Origin: Bacteroidia bacterium
GTDB taxonomy: Bacteria; Bacteroidota; Bacteroidia; J057
DNA: 64,000 nucleotides
NCBI GenBank assembly: GCA_030430205.1
Contig: JAUIGE010000030.1
Coordinates: 20,774 to 84,773, forward strand
Direction of reading: 5' to 3'
The notes beneath the pieces are model-generated. The model was not told where the DNA came from. It saw only the letters and a program-made list of their open reading frames with translations, and did not search any database. This document shows, one piece after another, positions 43,150-50,878 of the stretch (its first letter is position 1; each line of letters starts with the position of its first letter). Made by a program: the position numbers and the translations under genes.

Positions 43150-43190
43150 TTTGCCCCACATAGTTAGGATAACTACCTTTGTGGGGCAAA
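43150..43190 (+). promoter_or_regulatory. marR promoter with operator, nested in a terminator-like hairpin
   Basis: TAGTTAggaTAACTA (43161-43175) overlaps a TACCTTTG -7 box (43174-43181). Around it, TTTGCCCCAC and GTGGGGCAAA form a 10-bp stem (43150-43190) that would also terminate the upstream thioredoxin-like transcript. The hairpin and operator occupy the same DNA. Confidence 0.65.
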
Positions 43191-43268
43191 TTTATACTTC
43201 AAATTGGCTATTTCATCATTGAAATGGAAAATTGTCACTGCGCAAATCCGCCATAAAATAAAAGCAAA

Positions 43269-43877
43269 ATGAGTAAATCGCCATTTGACTTAGCCTACCA
43301 AAATCAAAATACTGAGAGTAAAATTGTTGCTTCACTCGAACGAATCTCGCAAGCATTTAGGGTATTGTTATGGAATGAAAGTAAAGAACATTCTTTAAGC
43401 CCTATTCAAATTCAAGTGTTGATTTTTTTACTCCATCACTCCGAAGAAAAACGGAAGGTAAGCTACCTGGCAGAAGAGTTTAATATGACCAAAGCTACCA
43501 TTAGCGACACCATAAAAACCCTTGACAAAAAAGGATTAATAAAAAAAGAATATGAGCCTCACGATACAAGGAGCTATATTATTCAACTCACTAAAACGGG
43601 AGAAACATTAGCAAAACAAACATCCCATTTTACAGACCAATTGCAAGTGCCTATTGACAAACTACAAGATGCCGACAAGGAGAATTTGTTAGCAGCCTTG
43701 ATAGGCATTATCCACCACCTAAATCAATCTGGGGTAATTACCATTCAACGAATGTGTCTAACCTGCTCACACTATAGAGAACCTAATGGCGGGCAGCAGC
43801 ATTTTTGCACATTACTCAACCAAAACTTATCTACACCAGACCTTCGAATAGACTGCCCCGAACACCTGCTAATGTGA
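43269..43877 (+). CDS. MarR family regulator with C-terminal four-cysteine segment
   Basis: It has 202 residues. The winged-helix core is typical of MarR (LSPIQIQVLIFLLHHSEEKRKVSYLAEEFNMTKATISDTIKTLDKKGLIKKEYEPHDTRSYIIQLTKTG). After the dimer helices it adds a tail with C163, C166, C180 and C196 (CLTCSHYREPNGGQQHFC ... DCPEH), a spacing fit for a Zn or Fe-S centre or redox disulfides. It probably represses itself and the thioredoxin-like gene through the TAGTTA-N3-TAACTA sites and responds to redox state. The tail is the unusual feature. Confidence 0.87.
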   Translation: MSKSPFDLAYQNQNTESKIVASLERISQAFRVLLWNESKEHSLSPIQIQVLIFLLHHSEEKRKVSYLAEEFNMTKATISDTIKTLDKKGLIKKEYEPHDTRSYIIQLTKTGETLAKQTSHFTDQLQVPIDKLQDADKENLLAALIGIIHHLNQSGVITIQRMCLTCSHYREPNGGQQHFCTLLNQNLSTPDLRIDCPEHLLM

Positions 43878-43902
43878 TGCACCCCAACCTTATTATACTT
43901 TA

Positions 43903-45780
43903 TCAGCGCCCCACCACAAACTTGCGCGCCAAAACCTTCTCCCCTTCCATCTCGACCAGCAAAAAATACACGCCATTATTCAGCGGCAAAGTGTTCAAAC
44001 TGACCACAGCTTCCCCTGCCCGCAGGTATTCATCGATCAGATACTGGATCTGCCGACCCGTCTGGTCGACCACCCGGGCGACATAGCGCCCTTCTTTTGC
44101 TATTTCAAACTTGAAAAAAACCTGGTAGTCTGCACTGGGATTGGGGTAAGCTATTACATTGGTTTTGTCAAAAGTGGGAGGCACAGGTACTGTCGTGCAA
44201 TCTCCGTTAAATAGCTGACTGACAAAGGTTTGGTTGCGGCCCTCTTTATTGACGGTATAGCCAGACACCCATACTTCACCGGGCACATTGGTCGATATTC
44301 CGGAGTAATCTCCCCAGCGGAGATTTACTTCTGTGCCTCTTCTCAGGGCGGTATCGCCCAGTATACAGACAGTCGGTTCACTGGCTACGCCTGTGGTATC
44401 TAGCTGTATCACGGCATTTCCGGGAAATATCTGGGGAGAAGTGATATTGACCATGATAAAGGTCGAAGGGCTGCCATCTTTGGCGCTGCACCCGCCATAG
44501 GCGATGCTGGGATAACCCAGATCGTAGATATCCGATTCGATCAATTGGGTATTCATGATAGAGAAGCTCGGATCAATTGGCGACAAGCGGATATCTCCCA
44601 AAAAGACAGAAGGCCTTCTGTTTTCACCTCTGGCAGCAAAGGCAAAGACAAGGTGATTGTCATGCTTGTAGGCAGACAAAACCCGTGAATCAATGATGAT
44701 AAGGCGAGTGCTGTCTCCCCTTTGAGCCACCAGTTGAGGAGGAAAGCGGTAGATAGAAGAAGAAGTCAGGGTGGTTGGAAAGGAAAATTTGCCATTGTTG
44801 CGGATGGTATTATCTATCTGCCAGATAAAAATGCGCTTATCGCCGCCCTGGGTCACATTGTCGATAAAGTAAAAGTTGGGGCCATAAGGCTCCAGATCGC
44901 CATGCACAGGGGTGATCGAAAAGGTGCCTTGCAGGCTATGCGGCTGCACGCTCAGGTCTGCCCCCGCATAGCCACTGGCCAGGTCTATCTGCCACACTCC
45001 CGTCCCCAGAGATTGTGTATTTTGGGAAAAAGCGTCTTTGTCAAACAGATTCACGGTAATGAATAGCTCATCCTGAGAAAGGCCGCACTGCGGATAATCC
45101 GCCCAGACATCCACCTGGCTGATGAGTTCAAAATTGCCATCCAGCTCATACACATGCCAGGGATCTTCCGGATTGGAAGTGGTAGAAAAAGCGATGATTA
45201 CCCGCGATTTTGCGGGCGTAAAGCCGTTCAGGCAGGTGAAAATAAAGCGCTCATGCAGCGCATCAAAAAGGATGCGTGGGTCATATTTTTGGTTGCTGCC
45301 CGTATTGGGCGTGAAGGAGTTGACGGACATGCTGAACAGCGAATCGCCCGTGCCTGTATAGGCACTGATGTCCAGGTTGACCACGCTGACGACGCGGCTG
45401 CCATCTTTGTTGACGGCCAGCCCATTGTCGTTGGGGAAGCCTATATCGCGGGTATTGGCGAGGAAGCCTTTGTAAAAGGAAGGGGAAGTCGAAGCGGAGG
45501 TCCGCTGGTTGGCGGGTTTGCCAGCTTGTATGTTTTGAATGACTTCGTCGTATTCGGCCTGCGTGATGAGTTGGTCAATGGAAAAGTCCTCCCTGCTCAT
45601 GGGGGGGCGGATATTCTTGAGCAGTGGACGAAAATCGTCCTTCACAGAAAGAGGAGAAAAAGTTGCTACTTTTTTAACTGAAAGCAGGGGATGCTTAGTG
45701 ATCTGAAAATCATTCTGCTGGGAAAAAAGAAGGGCAAAAGAAAAACAAAGAAAGGCCGTGGCAAGCAAATAGTATTTCAT
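43903..45780 (-). CDS. T9SS-secreted protein of unknown function
   Basis: It has 625 residues with a signal peptide (YYLLATAFLCFSFALLFSQQ) and a C-terminal T9SS type A domain (NVIAYPNPSADYQVFFKFEI ... NNGVYFLLVEMEGEKVLARKFVV). The central ~430 residues read like a beta-propeller-type domain (NDNGLAVNKDGSRVVSVVNLDI, PRILFDALHERFIFTCLNGF, DVWADYPQCGLSQDELFITV), as in secreted proteins annotated only as hypothetical. No catalytic motif is seen. Confidence 0.75.
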   Translation of the reverse strand: MKYYLLATAFLCFSFALLFSQQNDFQITKHPLLSVKKVATFSPLSVKDDFRPLLKNIRPPMSREDFSIDQLITQAEYDEVIQNIQAGKPANQRTSASTSPSFYKGFLANTRDIGFPNDNGLAVNKDGSRVVSVVNLDISAYTGTGDSLFSMSVNSFTPNTGSNQKYDPRILFDALHERFIFTCLNGFTPAKSRVIIAFSTTSNPEDPWHVYELDGNFELISQVDVWADYPQCGLSQDELFITVNLFDKDAFSQNTQSLGTGVWQIDLASGYAGADLSVQPHSLQGTFSITPVHGDLEPYGPNFYFIDNVTQGGDKRIFIWQIDNTIRNNGKFSFPTTLTSSSIYRFPPQLVAQRGDSTRLIIIDSRVLSAYKHDNHLVFAFAARGENRRPSVFLGDIRLSPIDPSFSIMNTQLIESDIYDLGYPSIAYGGCSAKDGSPSTFIMVNITSPQIFPGNAVIQLDTTGVASEPTVCILGDTALRRGTEVNLRWGDYSGISTNVPGEVWVSGYTVNKEGRNQTFVSQLFNGDCTTVPVPPTFDKTNVIAYPNPSADYQVFFKFEIAKEGRYVARVVDQTGRQIQYLIDEYLRAGEAVVSLNTLPLNNGVYFLLVEMEGEKVLARKFVVGR

Positions 45781-45821
45781 GCTGGTTTTTTGTTTAAAGT
45801 AACGAAAAAGGCATGAAAAAA

Positions 45822-45847
45822 GCAGTTAGGTAAAATTACCTAACTGC
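45822..45847 (-). terminator. Terminator of the 45890-47332 gene
   Basis: 12-bp stem GCAGTTAGGTAA / TTACCTAACTGC with a 2-base loop. Read on the minus strand it is followed by a run of T, the classical intrinsic terminator, and lies 43 bp beyond the stop codon. Confidence 0.75.
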
Positions 45848-45889
45848 CCGCTGCATCAGCTTTTGGCTCGGTTGTGTGTTTAATTCTTA

Positions 45890-47332
45890 TTATTTAATCG
45901 TCACCTTGCGCACAGTCTGCATCTCACCGATCTGAACGGTCAGAAAATACATGCCTGTAGCCAGGTTTTCAGCAGTAATATTCAAATCATGACGGCCAGC
46001 CGCTTTTTGACCAAAATCAAAAGCTTTAACTGTTTTTCCACTGAAATCAACCAGCTTCATGCTTACACGATCCGCACTACGCAAATCCAGCTTTACACGG
46101 GTACTTCCACTAAATGGATTAGGGAAAATGGTCAATTCATTCAGGAAAAGAGACTCGTCAATTGCGGTATTGTCAATGCCCTCAAAAAGGGTGGCGGCTT
46201 CGTCTCCGAATGAACCGGAGACGCTCGCTACAACATTCCCTTGATTGGTGCGAAGCTCTACGCTTCCGCTTCCGATACCATCCCCAAAGCTGTCAAACAC
46301 TTTGAAGTTGTAACAGCCTGTACCAGGAAGGGTGATAGGAATAGCTGTCTGCTGGTTGCTGGGATACCCACCAATCTGACCACCCTGGCCGATGATATTT
46401 CCGGCATCATCTGTCAGGCTCCAGGAGGTTTCGTCTCCATAGGCATCTGTGTTGATGACCACGATCAGCGGCTGCACAGGAACCTGGTCAGCTCTTGTTG
46501 CCAGGACATCCAATTGGTTATCAGCAGCGTTTTCGTCGGTTTGGCCATTAGGATTCTTCAGAATAAAATCCAGATCCATGCTAACCTGGAGGTTGCTGAA
46601 AGTATTCAGGCTGACAAAAGCACCATCAAATTGAACCAGGTTTCCAGACCAGGGCACATTGCCAATGGTATTTCCATTCAACTTCACTTCTACATCGAAG
46701 CTGGTCAGGGTCTGGCTACCCAGGTTTTCTACCCAAAAACCTGGAGTGATAGAACCCCCACGGCAGAAGCTGGGCTCTCCTTCATACCAGTCCATGCGGG
46801 TATGTACATCGTTGGTGGTGTTGGGAAGGGGCAAACAAGGGCTGCCCATCTCATACAAGGGGTCAGGGTTTGAACCGATTCCACCGACACGCATCTCCCA
46901 GTTTCTGTCAGGACAAATGACGAAAAAGGTAGGAAAGGCCTGGATGGGGTACAGGTTACGCAGGGTATGTCCCTGAGCAAATACAGGTGTTTGAATGCCA
47001 TACTGAGCCACCGTAGCGACTTCATTGGTTGTGGCTTGGTCAAACTCCAAAGACAAAATCATGATGGTAGAGTCACCAGTAGCTGTAAAGCCATGCTCTT
47101 CCCAGATTTTTTCCAAACCAGGGATAGAAGCGATACATGGTCCACACCAGGTAGCCCAGACATCCAGGATGACGGTCACATCACTGTCCAGGTAATCATA
47201 CAATCTGTGGGAGTTGCCGTTCAGGTCGTTCAGGGTAAAATCCGGAGCGATAAAACGGTTGGGAGGTTGGGCAATGGCTACGCTTGTGAGTAAGCAGCCA
47301 GCCAAAAGCATAAGTAAAAATTTTAGCTTCAT
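45890..47332 (-). CDS. T9SS-secreted thioredoxin-like (TlpA family) protein, paralogue 1
   Basis: It has 480 residues: a signal peptide (LLMLLAGCLLTSVAIAQ), then a TlpA/redoxin domain at ~28-150 (APDFTLNDLNGNSHRLYDYL-like start, WATWCGPCIASIPGLEKIW with CxxC, and HTLRNLYPIQAFPTFFVICP containing the cis-Pro). Two beta-sandwich domains follow, ending in a T9SS sorting domain (FPNPFSGSTRVKLDL ... ATGMYFLTVQIGEMQTVRKVTIK). It would act outside the cell or on the surface, perhaps on disulfides. A MITE sits 14 bp before its start codon. It is one of three paralogues in a row. Confidence 0.85.
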   Translation of the reverse strand: MKLKFLLMLLAGCLLTSVAIAQPPNRFIAPDFTLNDLNGNSHRLYDYLDSDVTVILDVWATWCGPCIASIPGLEKIWEEHGFTATGDSTIMILSLEFDQATTNEVATVAQYGIQTPVFAQGHTLRNLYPIQAFPTFFVICPDRNWEMRVGGIGSNPDPLYEMGSPCLPLPNTTNDVHTRMDWYEGEPSFCRGGSITPGFWVENLGSQTLTSFDVEVKLNGNTIGNVPWSGNLVQFDGAFVSLNTFSNLQVSMDLDFILKNPNGQTDENAADNQLDVLATRADQVPVQPLIVVINTDAYGDETSWSLTDDAGNIIGQGGQIGGYPSNQQTAIPITLPGTGCYNFKVFDSFGDGIGSGSVELRTNQGNVVASVSGSFGDEAATLFEGIDNTAIDESLFLNELTIFPNPFSGSTRVKLDLRSADRVSMKLVDFSGKTVKAFDFGQKAAGRHDLNITAENLATGMYFLTVQIGEMQTVRKVTIK

Positions 47333-47346
47333 GTTGTGGAGTTTTT

Positions 47347-47622
47347 TTCAGTACAGGACAATTTTTCAGGCAAGCCTCAAAAAGTCCCGAAGGGACGCTA
47401 TATTCAGCATGGGGCGAAGCCCCATGAAGGTGAACGACTCCCATAGAAGTCCTGAAAGGACGACATATCTTAAAACGCCATACCCAATATATCGCCCTTT
47501 CAGGGCTTTAATGCCTGGTGTTAATCGAATGATCGGGCTTTGCCCGATCCTGGAATATGACGTCCCTTCGGGACTTTTGGGGTGTTCATCATTCATAGGT
47601 TTCATTTTTTGTCCTGTACTAA
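47347..47622. mobile_element. 276-bp MITE-like element, copy 2
   Basis: Same length and orientation as the element at 30955. Left end TTCAGTACAGGACAA, right end TTGTCCTGTACTAA. A perfect direct repeat TGGAGTTTTT flanks it (47337-47346 and 47623-47632), a clear 10-bp target duplication. It contains the same series of hairpins (GTCCCgaaGGGAC, GGGGCgaaGCCCC, CGGGCtttGCCCG and others) and a matching short minus-strand frame. Confidence 0.88.
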
Positions 47623-47641
47623 TGGAGTTTTTATAAAAAAA

Positions 47642-47663
47642 CAGCCGGAAGAGGTTCCGGCTG
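47642..47663 (-). terminator. Terminator of the 47682-49148 gene
   Basis: Perfect 9-bp stem CAGCCGGAA / TTCCGGCTG with a GAGG loop, followed on the minus strand by a T-run, 18 bp after the stop codon. The MITE inserted just beyond it. Confidence 0.8.
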
Positions 47664-47681
47664 CATCTGTAACATTCTATT

Positions 47682-49148
47682 TTACTGGATATTCACCTTG
47701 CGGATCGTCTTTGTATCTCCTATCTGGACAGAGAGGAAATACATACCGGAAGCTACATTTTCAGCAGAAACTTTCACCTCCTGATATCCGGCACCCATTT
47801 GGCCATAATCATAAGAAGAAATCTGCTTGCCAGTGATATCTACCAGAGATATCTGTACGCGATCGCTTTTTACAAGATCAAAGCTTACACGGGTTTCATT
47901 TTGGAAGGGGTTAGGAAAAACTGTAAGGTCGCGTACCGTCAGCTCCTCGCTGATGTCTGTATATGTTCCGCTAACCTCAAATTTGATCTGCTTTTCAGAG
48001 CCGTAATTCCCGTTCAGGTCAGCTACCACATCGCGGGTACCTGTAGGCTGCAGCAACATGCTGCCAGCACCAGTCGAAGGATTGAAATTCCAGCCATCAT
48101 TACCTGAATCATAAAAAGTCAACTCATAACAACCGCCACCTGGCAAAGAGAAAGTCTCTGTCAGGTTGGCATTGCTGAAATAAGGAGCAGCCTTACCACC
48201 TTCAGCGACGATAACACCTCTGTGGTCTTTGATGTCCCAGGATGTTTCTGCACCATTGGCATCTGTATTAAGCCACAAAGTGTAGTTCAGGCTGTCAAAA
48301 GTCTGAGCTTGACGAGCCTGAACCTGCATACCGTTATCAATGGGCACAGCATCTGCCAGCCCATTAGGTCTTACGATGTTCAGGTCAACAATCGCAGTAT
48401 TGAAAAAAGAACCCACACGATCGAATTTAATATTGGCAGACTCATAGCGCGCCAAAGATCCTGACCAGGAAGTTGTTCCCAATATGGTACCGCTCTGTCC
48501 TACTTCGAGGTCAAAAGAAGTGATGGTGGTATTTCCCATGTTTTTGACCCACATTTTGGGGGTGATGCCTTCACCATTACAGAAAGATTCTTCACCTGTA
48601 TACCAGTTGAAGCTGGTGCGCAGGTCGATGGCGTTGTTTGTCACGGGCTTGCAGGAAGCTACATTATTTAGCAATCCATTGGGGTTATTGATCTGGCCAA
48701 TCTGAGAAAACCACGCGCGATCAGGACATACAACATAATAGGTCGGGAGTGAGCCAGTGTTGTAGCCCAGGTTTTCAATGGTGTGTCCATTGTCAAAAAT
48801 AGGGTTTGGTATATTATACTGGCTGCCAATAGCTGCTTCATTGCTGGTTGCAGGGTCTATTTCAACAGAAAAAATCATCACAGAAGAGTCGCCTGTAGCA
48901 CTGAAGCCTTTGGTATTCCAAATCTGCTCCAAAGAAGGCAGAGAATTGATACAAGGCCCACACCAGGTAGCCCAGATATCGATGATAACCGTAACTCCCT
49001 GATCCAGGTAGTCATACATGTTCTGCTGCTTTCCGCTGAGGTCCGTTAGGGTAAGATTAGGTGCTGTGGTAGGGTTTGCTGGTTGTGCAAAGAGAGGAGA
49101 GCTCAAAAGAGCAAAAACCAGGACAAAAAGTAAACTTTTCAATTTCAT
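47682..49148 (-). CDS. T9SS-secreted thioredoxin-like (TlpA family) protein, paralogue 2
   Basis: About 488 residues from the ATG at 49148 (MKLKSLLFVLVFALLSSPLFAQ), chosen over the upstream in-frame ATG because it begins the signal peptide. The redoxin domain has WATWCGPCINSLPSLEQIW and HTIENLGYNTGSLPTYYVVCP. The rest is beta-rich (PANPTTAPNLTLTDLSGK at the start) with a C-terminal sorting domain (VFPNPFQNETRVSFDL ... ASGMYFLSVQIGDTKTIRKVNI). It aligns with paralogue 1 along its whole length, so the cluster arose by tandem duplication. Confidence 0.85.
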   Translation of the reverse strand: MKLKSLLFVLVFALLSSPLFAQPANPTTAPNLTLTDLSGKQQNMYDYLDQGVTVIIDIWATWCGPCINSLPSLEQIWNTKGFSATGDSSVMIFSVEIDPATSNEAAIGSQYNIPNPIFDNGHTIENLGYNTGSLPTYYVVCPDRAWFSQIGQINNPNGLLNNVASCKPVTNNAIDLRTSFNWYTGEESFCNGEGITPKMWVKNMGNTTITSFDLEVGQSGTILGTTSWSGSLARYESANIKFDRVGSFFNTAIVDLNIVRPNGLADAVPIDNGMQVQARQAQTFDSLNYTLWLNTDANGAETSWDIKDHRGVIVAEGGKAAPYFSNANLTETFSLPGGGCYELTFYDSGNDGWNFNPSTGAGSMLLQPTGTRDVVADLNGNYGSEKQIKFEVSGTYTDISEELTVRDLTVFPNPFQNETRVSFDLVKSDRVQISLVDITGKQISSYDYGQMGAGYQEVKVSAENVASGMYFLSVQIGDTKTIRKVNIQ

Positions 49149-49225
49149 TTGTTTGTTATTTAAGAAGAAAAAAAAAGAAAATTGCAGGTATGATGTTACC
49201 ATCAGACCTACAAAAATAATAAATC

Positions 49226-50683
49226 TTATTGAATTGTAATTTTTTGAACGATTTGCTTGCCTTCAGCCTGAAGCATCAAGAAATACATGCCTGCTGGAAT
49301 AGCTCCGACATGGAAATCTACTTCATGATAACCGGCGGACAAGTTGCCCAGATTTTGGTTGCTGAGTTGTTTTCCACTCATATCAAGTAACTGAAGCTTA
49401 AGGTCCTGACGCTGAGGCAAATCAAAGCTTATCCTTGTCTGATTTGTAAAAGGATTGGGATACACTTTGAAGTCATGCATCAATTGATCTTCTCCAATAT
49501 CCGTATAAACGCCTTTTACCTCAAACTTCGTTTTGGCTTCGCTGCCAAAATTCCCCGCCAGGCTGGCTACGACGCCTCCGGTGCCTGCAGGCTGAAGCAG
49601 CATATTGCCGCTTGATCCCCAACCGTTATTTCCTGAATCATAAAAAATCAATTCATAGCAACCTCCACCGGGGACCTTGATCACCTCCGACAAAGGCGTA
49701 TTGTTGGGGAGAGGAGCAGCCTTTCCTCCTTCAGCAATGATTACATTGCGGTGGTCTACCAATTCCCAGGATGTCTCTGAGGCGTTGCCATCGGTATTGA
49801 GGAAAAGGGTAAAAGTAAGGCTGTCGTAGGTGGTCACTTTTCGTGCCTGCACCTGGAATGAATTATCCAGGGGGACGGCATCTACAGAACCATTGGGCCT
49901 GACAATCGCCAAATCAACGATTGCCGTAGTGGTAAAAGCACCGATTTCATCAAATTGAATATTGGCAGACTCAAAACGAGCCAGAGAACCTGTCCAGGAA
50001 GTAGTTCCCAAAATGGTACCGCCCAACCCGATCTCAACATCAAAAGATGTCACGGTCGTGGTGCCCATATTTTTGATCCACATTCTCGGCTTGATGCCAT
50101 GCCCCAGGCAAAATGTCTCATCACCGTTGTACCAGTTGAAATTGGTGCGGAGATCAAGTGGGAAGGTGGTCACAGGCTGACAGGAAGCGATATCATTCAG
50201 TAGGGTATTGGCATTCATGATCCCTCCCTTTTTGATGGACCAAATCCTGTCAGGGCATACCACATAAAATGTTGGAACTGAACCCGTGTTGTACTTCAGG
50301 TTATCAATGGTATGACCGTTGTCAAAAACAGGAAAGGGTATATTTTGGGAGGCTACCACACTGGCTTCATTGCTGGTGCTGGGGTTTATTTCCAGGGCCA
50401 AAATCATCACAGAGGAGTCACCTGTAGCACTGAATCCCTTGGAATTCCAGATTTGCTTGAGGGGATTTAAGGCACTTATGCAGGAGTTACATCCTTGAGA
50501 AGCCCAGAGAAAGAGGATCACATGCACATCCTGATTGAGGTAGCTGTACATATCATGCGATTTGCCATTTAGGTCGGTAAGGGTAAAGTTGGGGGCCGAA
50601 GTCAGATTGTCCGGCTGAGCTTTGGAAAAGGAGATAGAGACCAGAACCAAAGCCAATCCAAAGAGTAGATTTTTGAGCTTCAT
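49226..50683 (-). CDS. T9SS-secreted thioredoxin-like protein, paralogue 3 with altered active site
   Basis: About 485 residues from the ATG at 50683 (MKLKNLLFGLALVLVSISFSKAQ). It is closest to paralogue 2 over the full length (for example HTIDNLKYNTGSVPTFYVVCP). Where the others have WATWCGPC it reads WASQGCNSCISAL, a CNSC pair after a one-residue shift, with the Trp before the first Cys lost. The CxxC remains, but the central dipeptide change should alter redox potential. A C-terminal T9SS domain (YPNPFTNQTRISFDL ... AGMYFLMLQAEGKQIVQKITI) is present. Confidence 0.83.
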   Translation of the reverse strand: MKLKNLLFGLALVLVSISFSKAQPDNLTSAPNFTLTDLNGKSHDMYSYLNQDVHVILFLWASQGCNSCISALNPLKQIWNSKGFSATGDSSVMILALEINPSTSNEASVVASQNIPFPVFDNGHTIDNLKYNTGSVPTFYVVCPDRIWSIKKGGIMNANTLLNDIASCQPVTTFPLDLRTNFNWYNGDETFCLGHGIKPRMWIKNMGTTTVTSFDVEIGLGGTILGTTSWTGSLARFESANIQFDEIGAFTTTAIVDLAIVRPNGSVDAVPLDNSFQVQARKVTTYDSLTFTLFLNTDGNASETSWELVDHRNVIIAEGGKAAPLPNNTPLSEVIKVPGGGCYELIFYDSGNNGWGSSGNMLLQPAGTGGVVASLAGNFGSEAKTKFEVKGVYTDIGEDQLMHDFKVYPNPFTNQTRISFDLPQRQDLKLQLLDMSGKQLSNQNLGNLSAGYHEVDFHVGAIPAGMYFLMLQAEGKQIVQKITIQ

Positions 50684-50878
50684 ATTGCTTTTTTTTGTAG
50701 AAGAAAGGTTAAGTAGGTTGTTGTTTTTTGCCGCCAAAAGGCGACACCGATTATCCACTTTTCAAAGGAATAATCCAAGTAATCTACCGATAACTTTCAG
50801 AGGATTAAAGCTTTAGCTACAATTCTACAAACAAAAGCCACCCTTTAAACAAAGCCTTCGTTATGGGCTGACCAAAAG

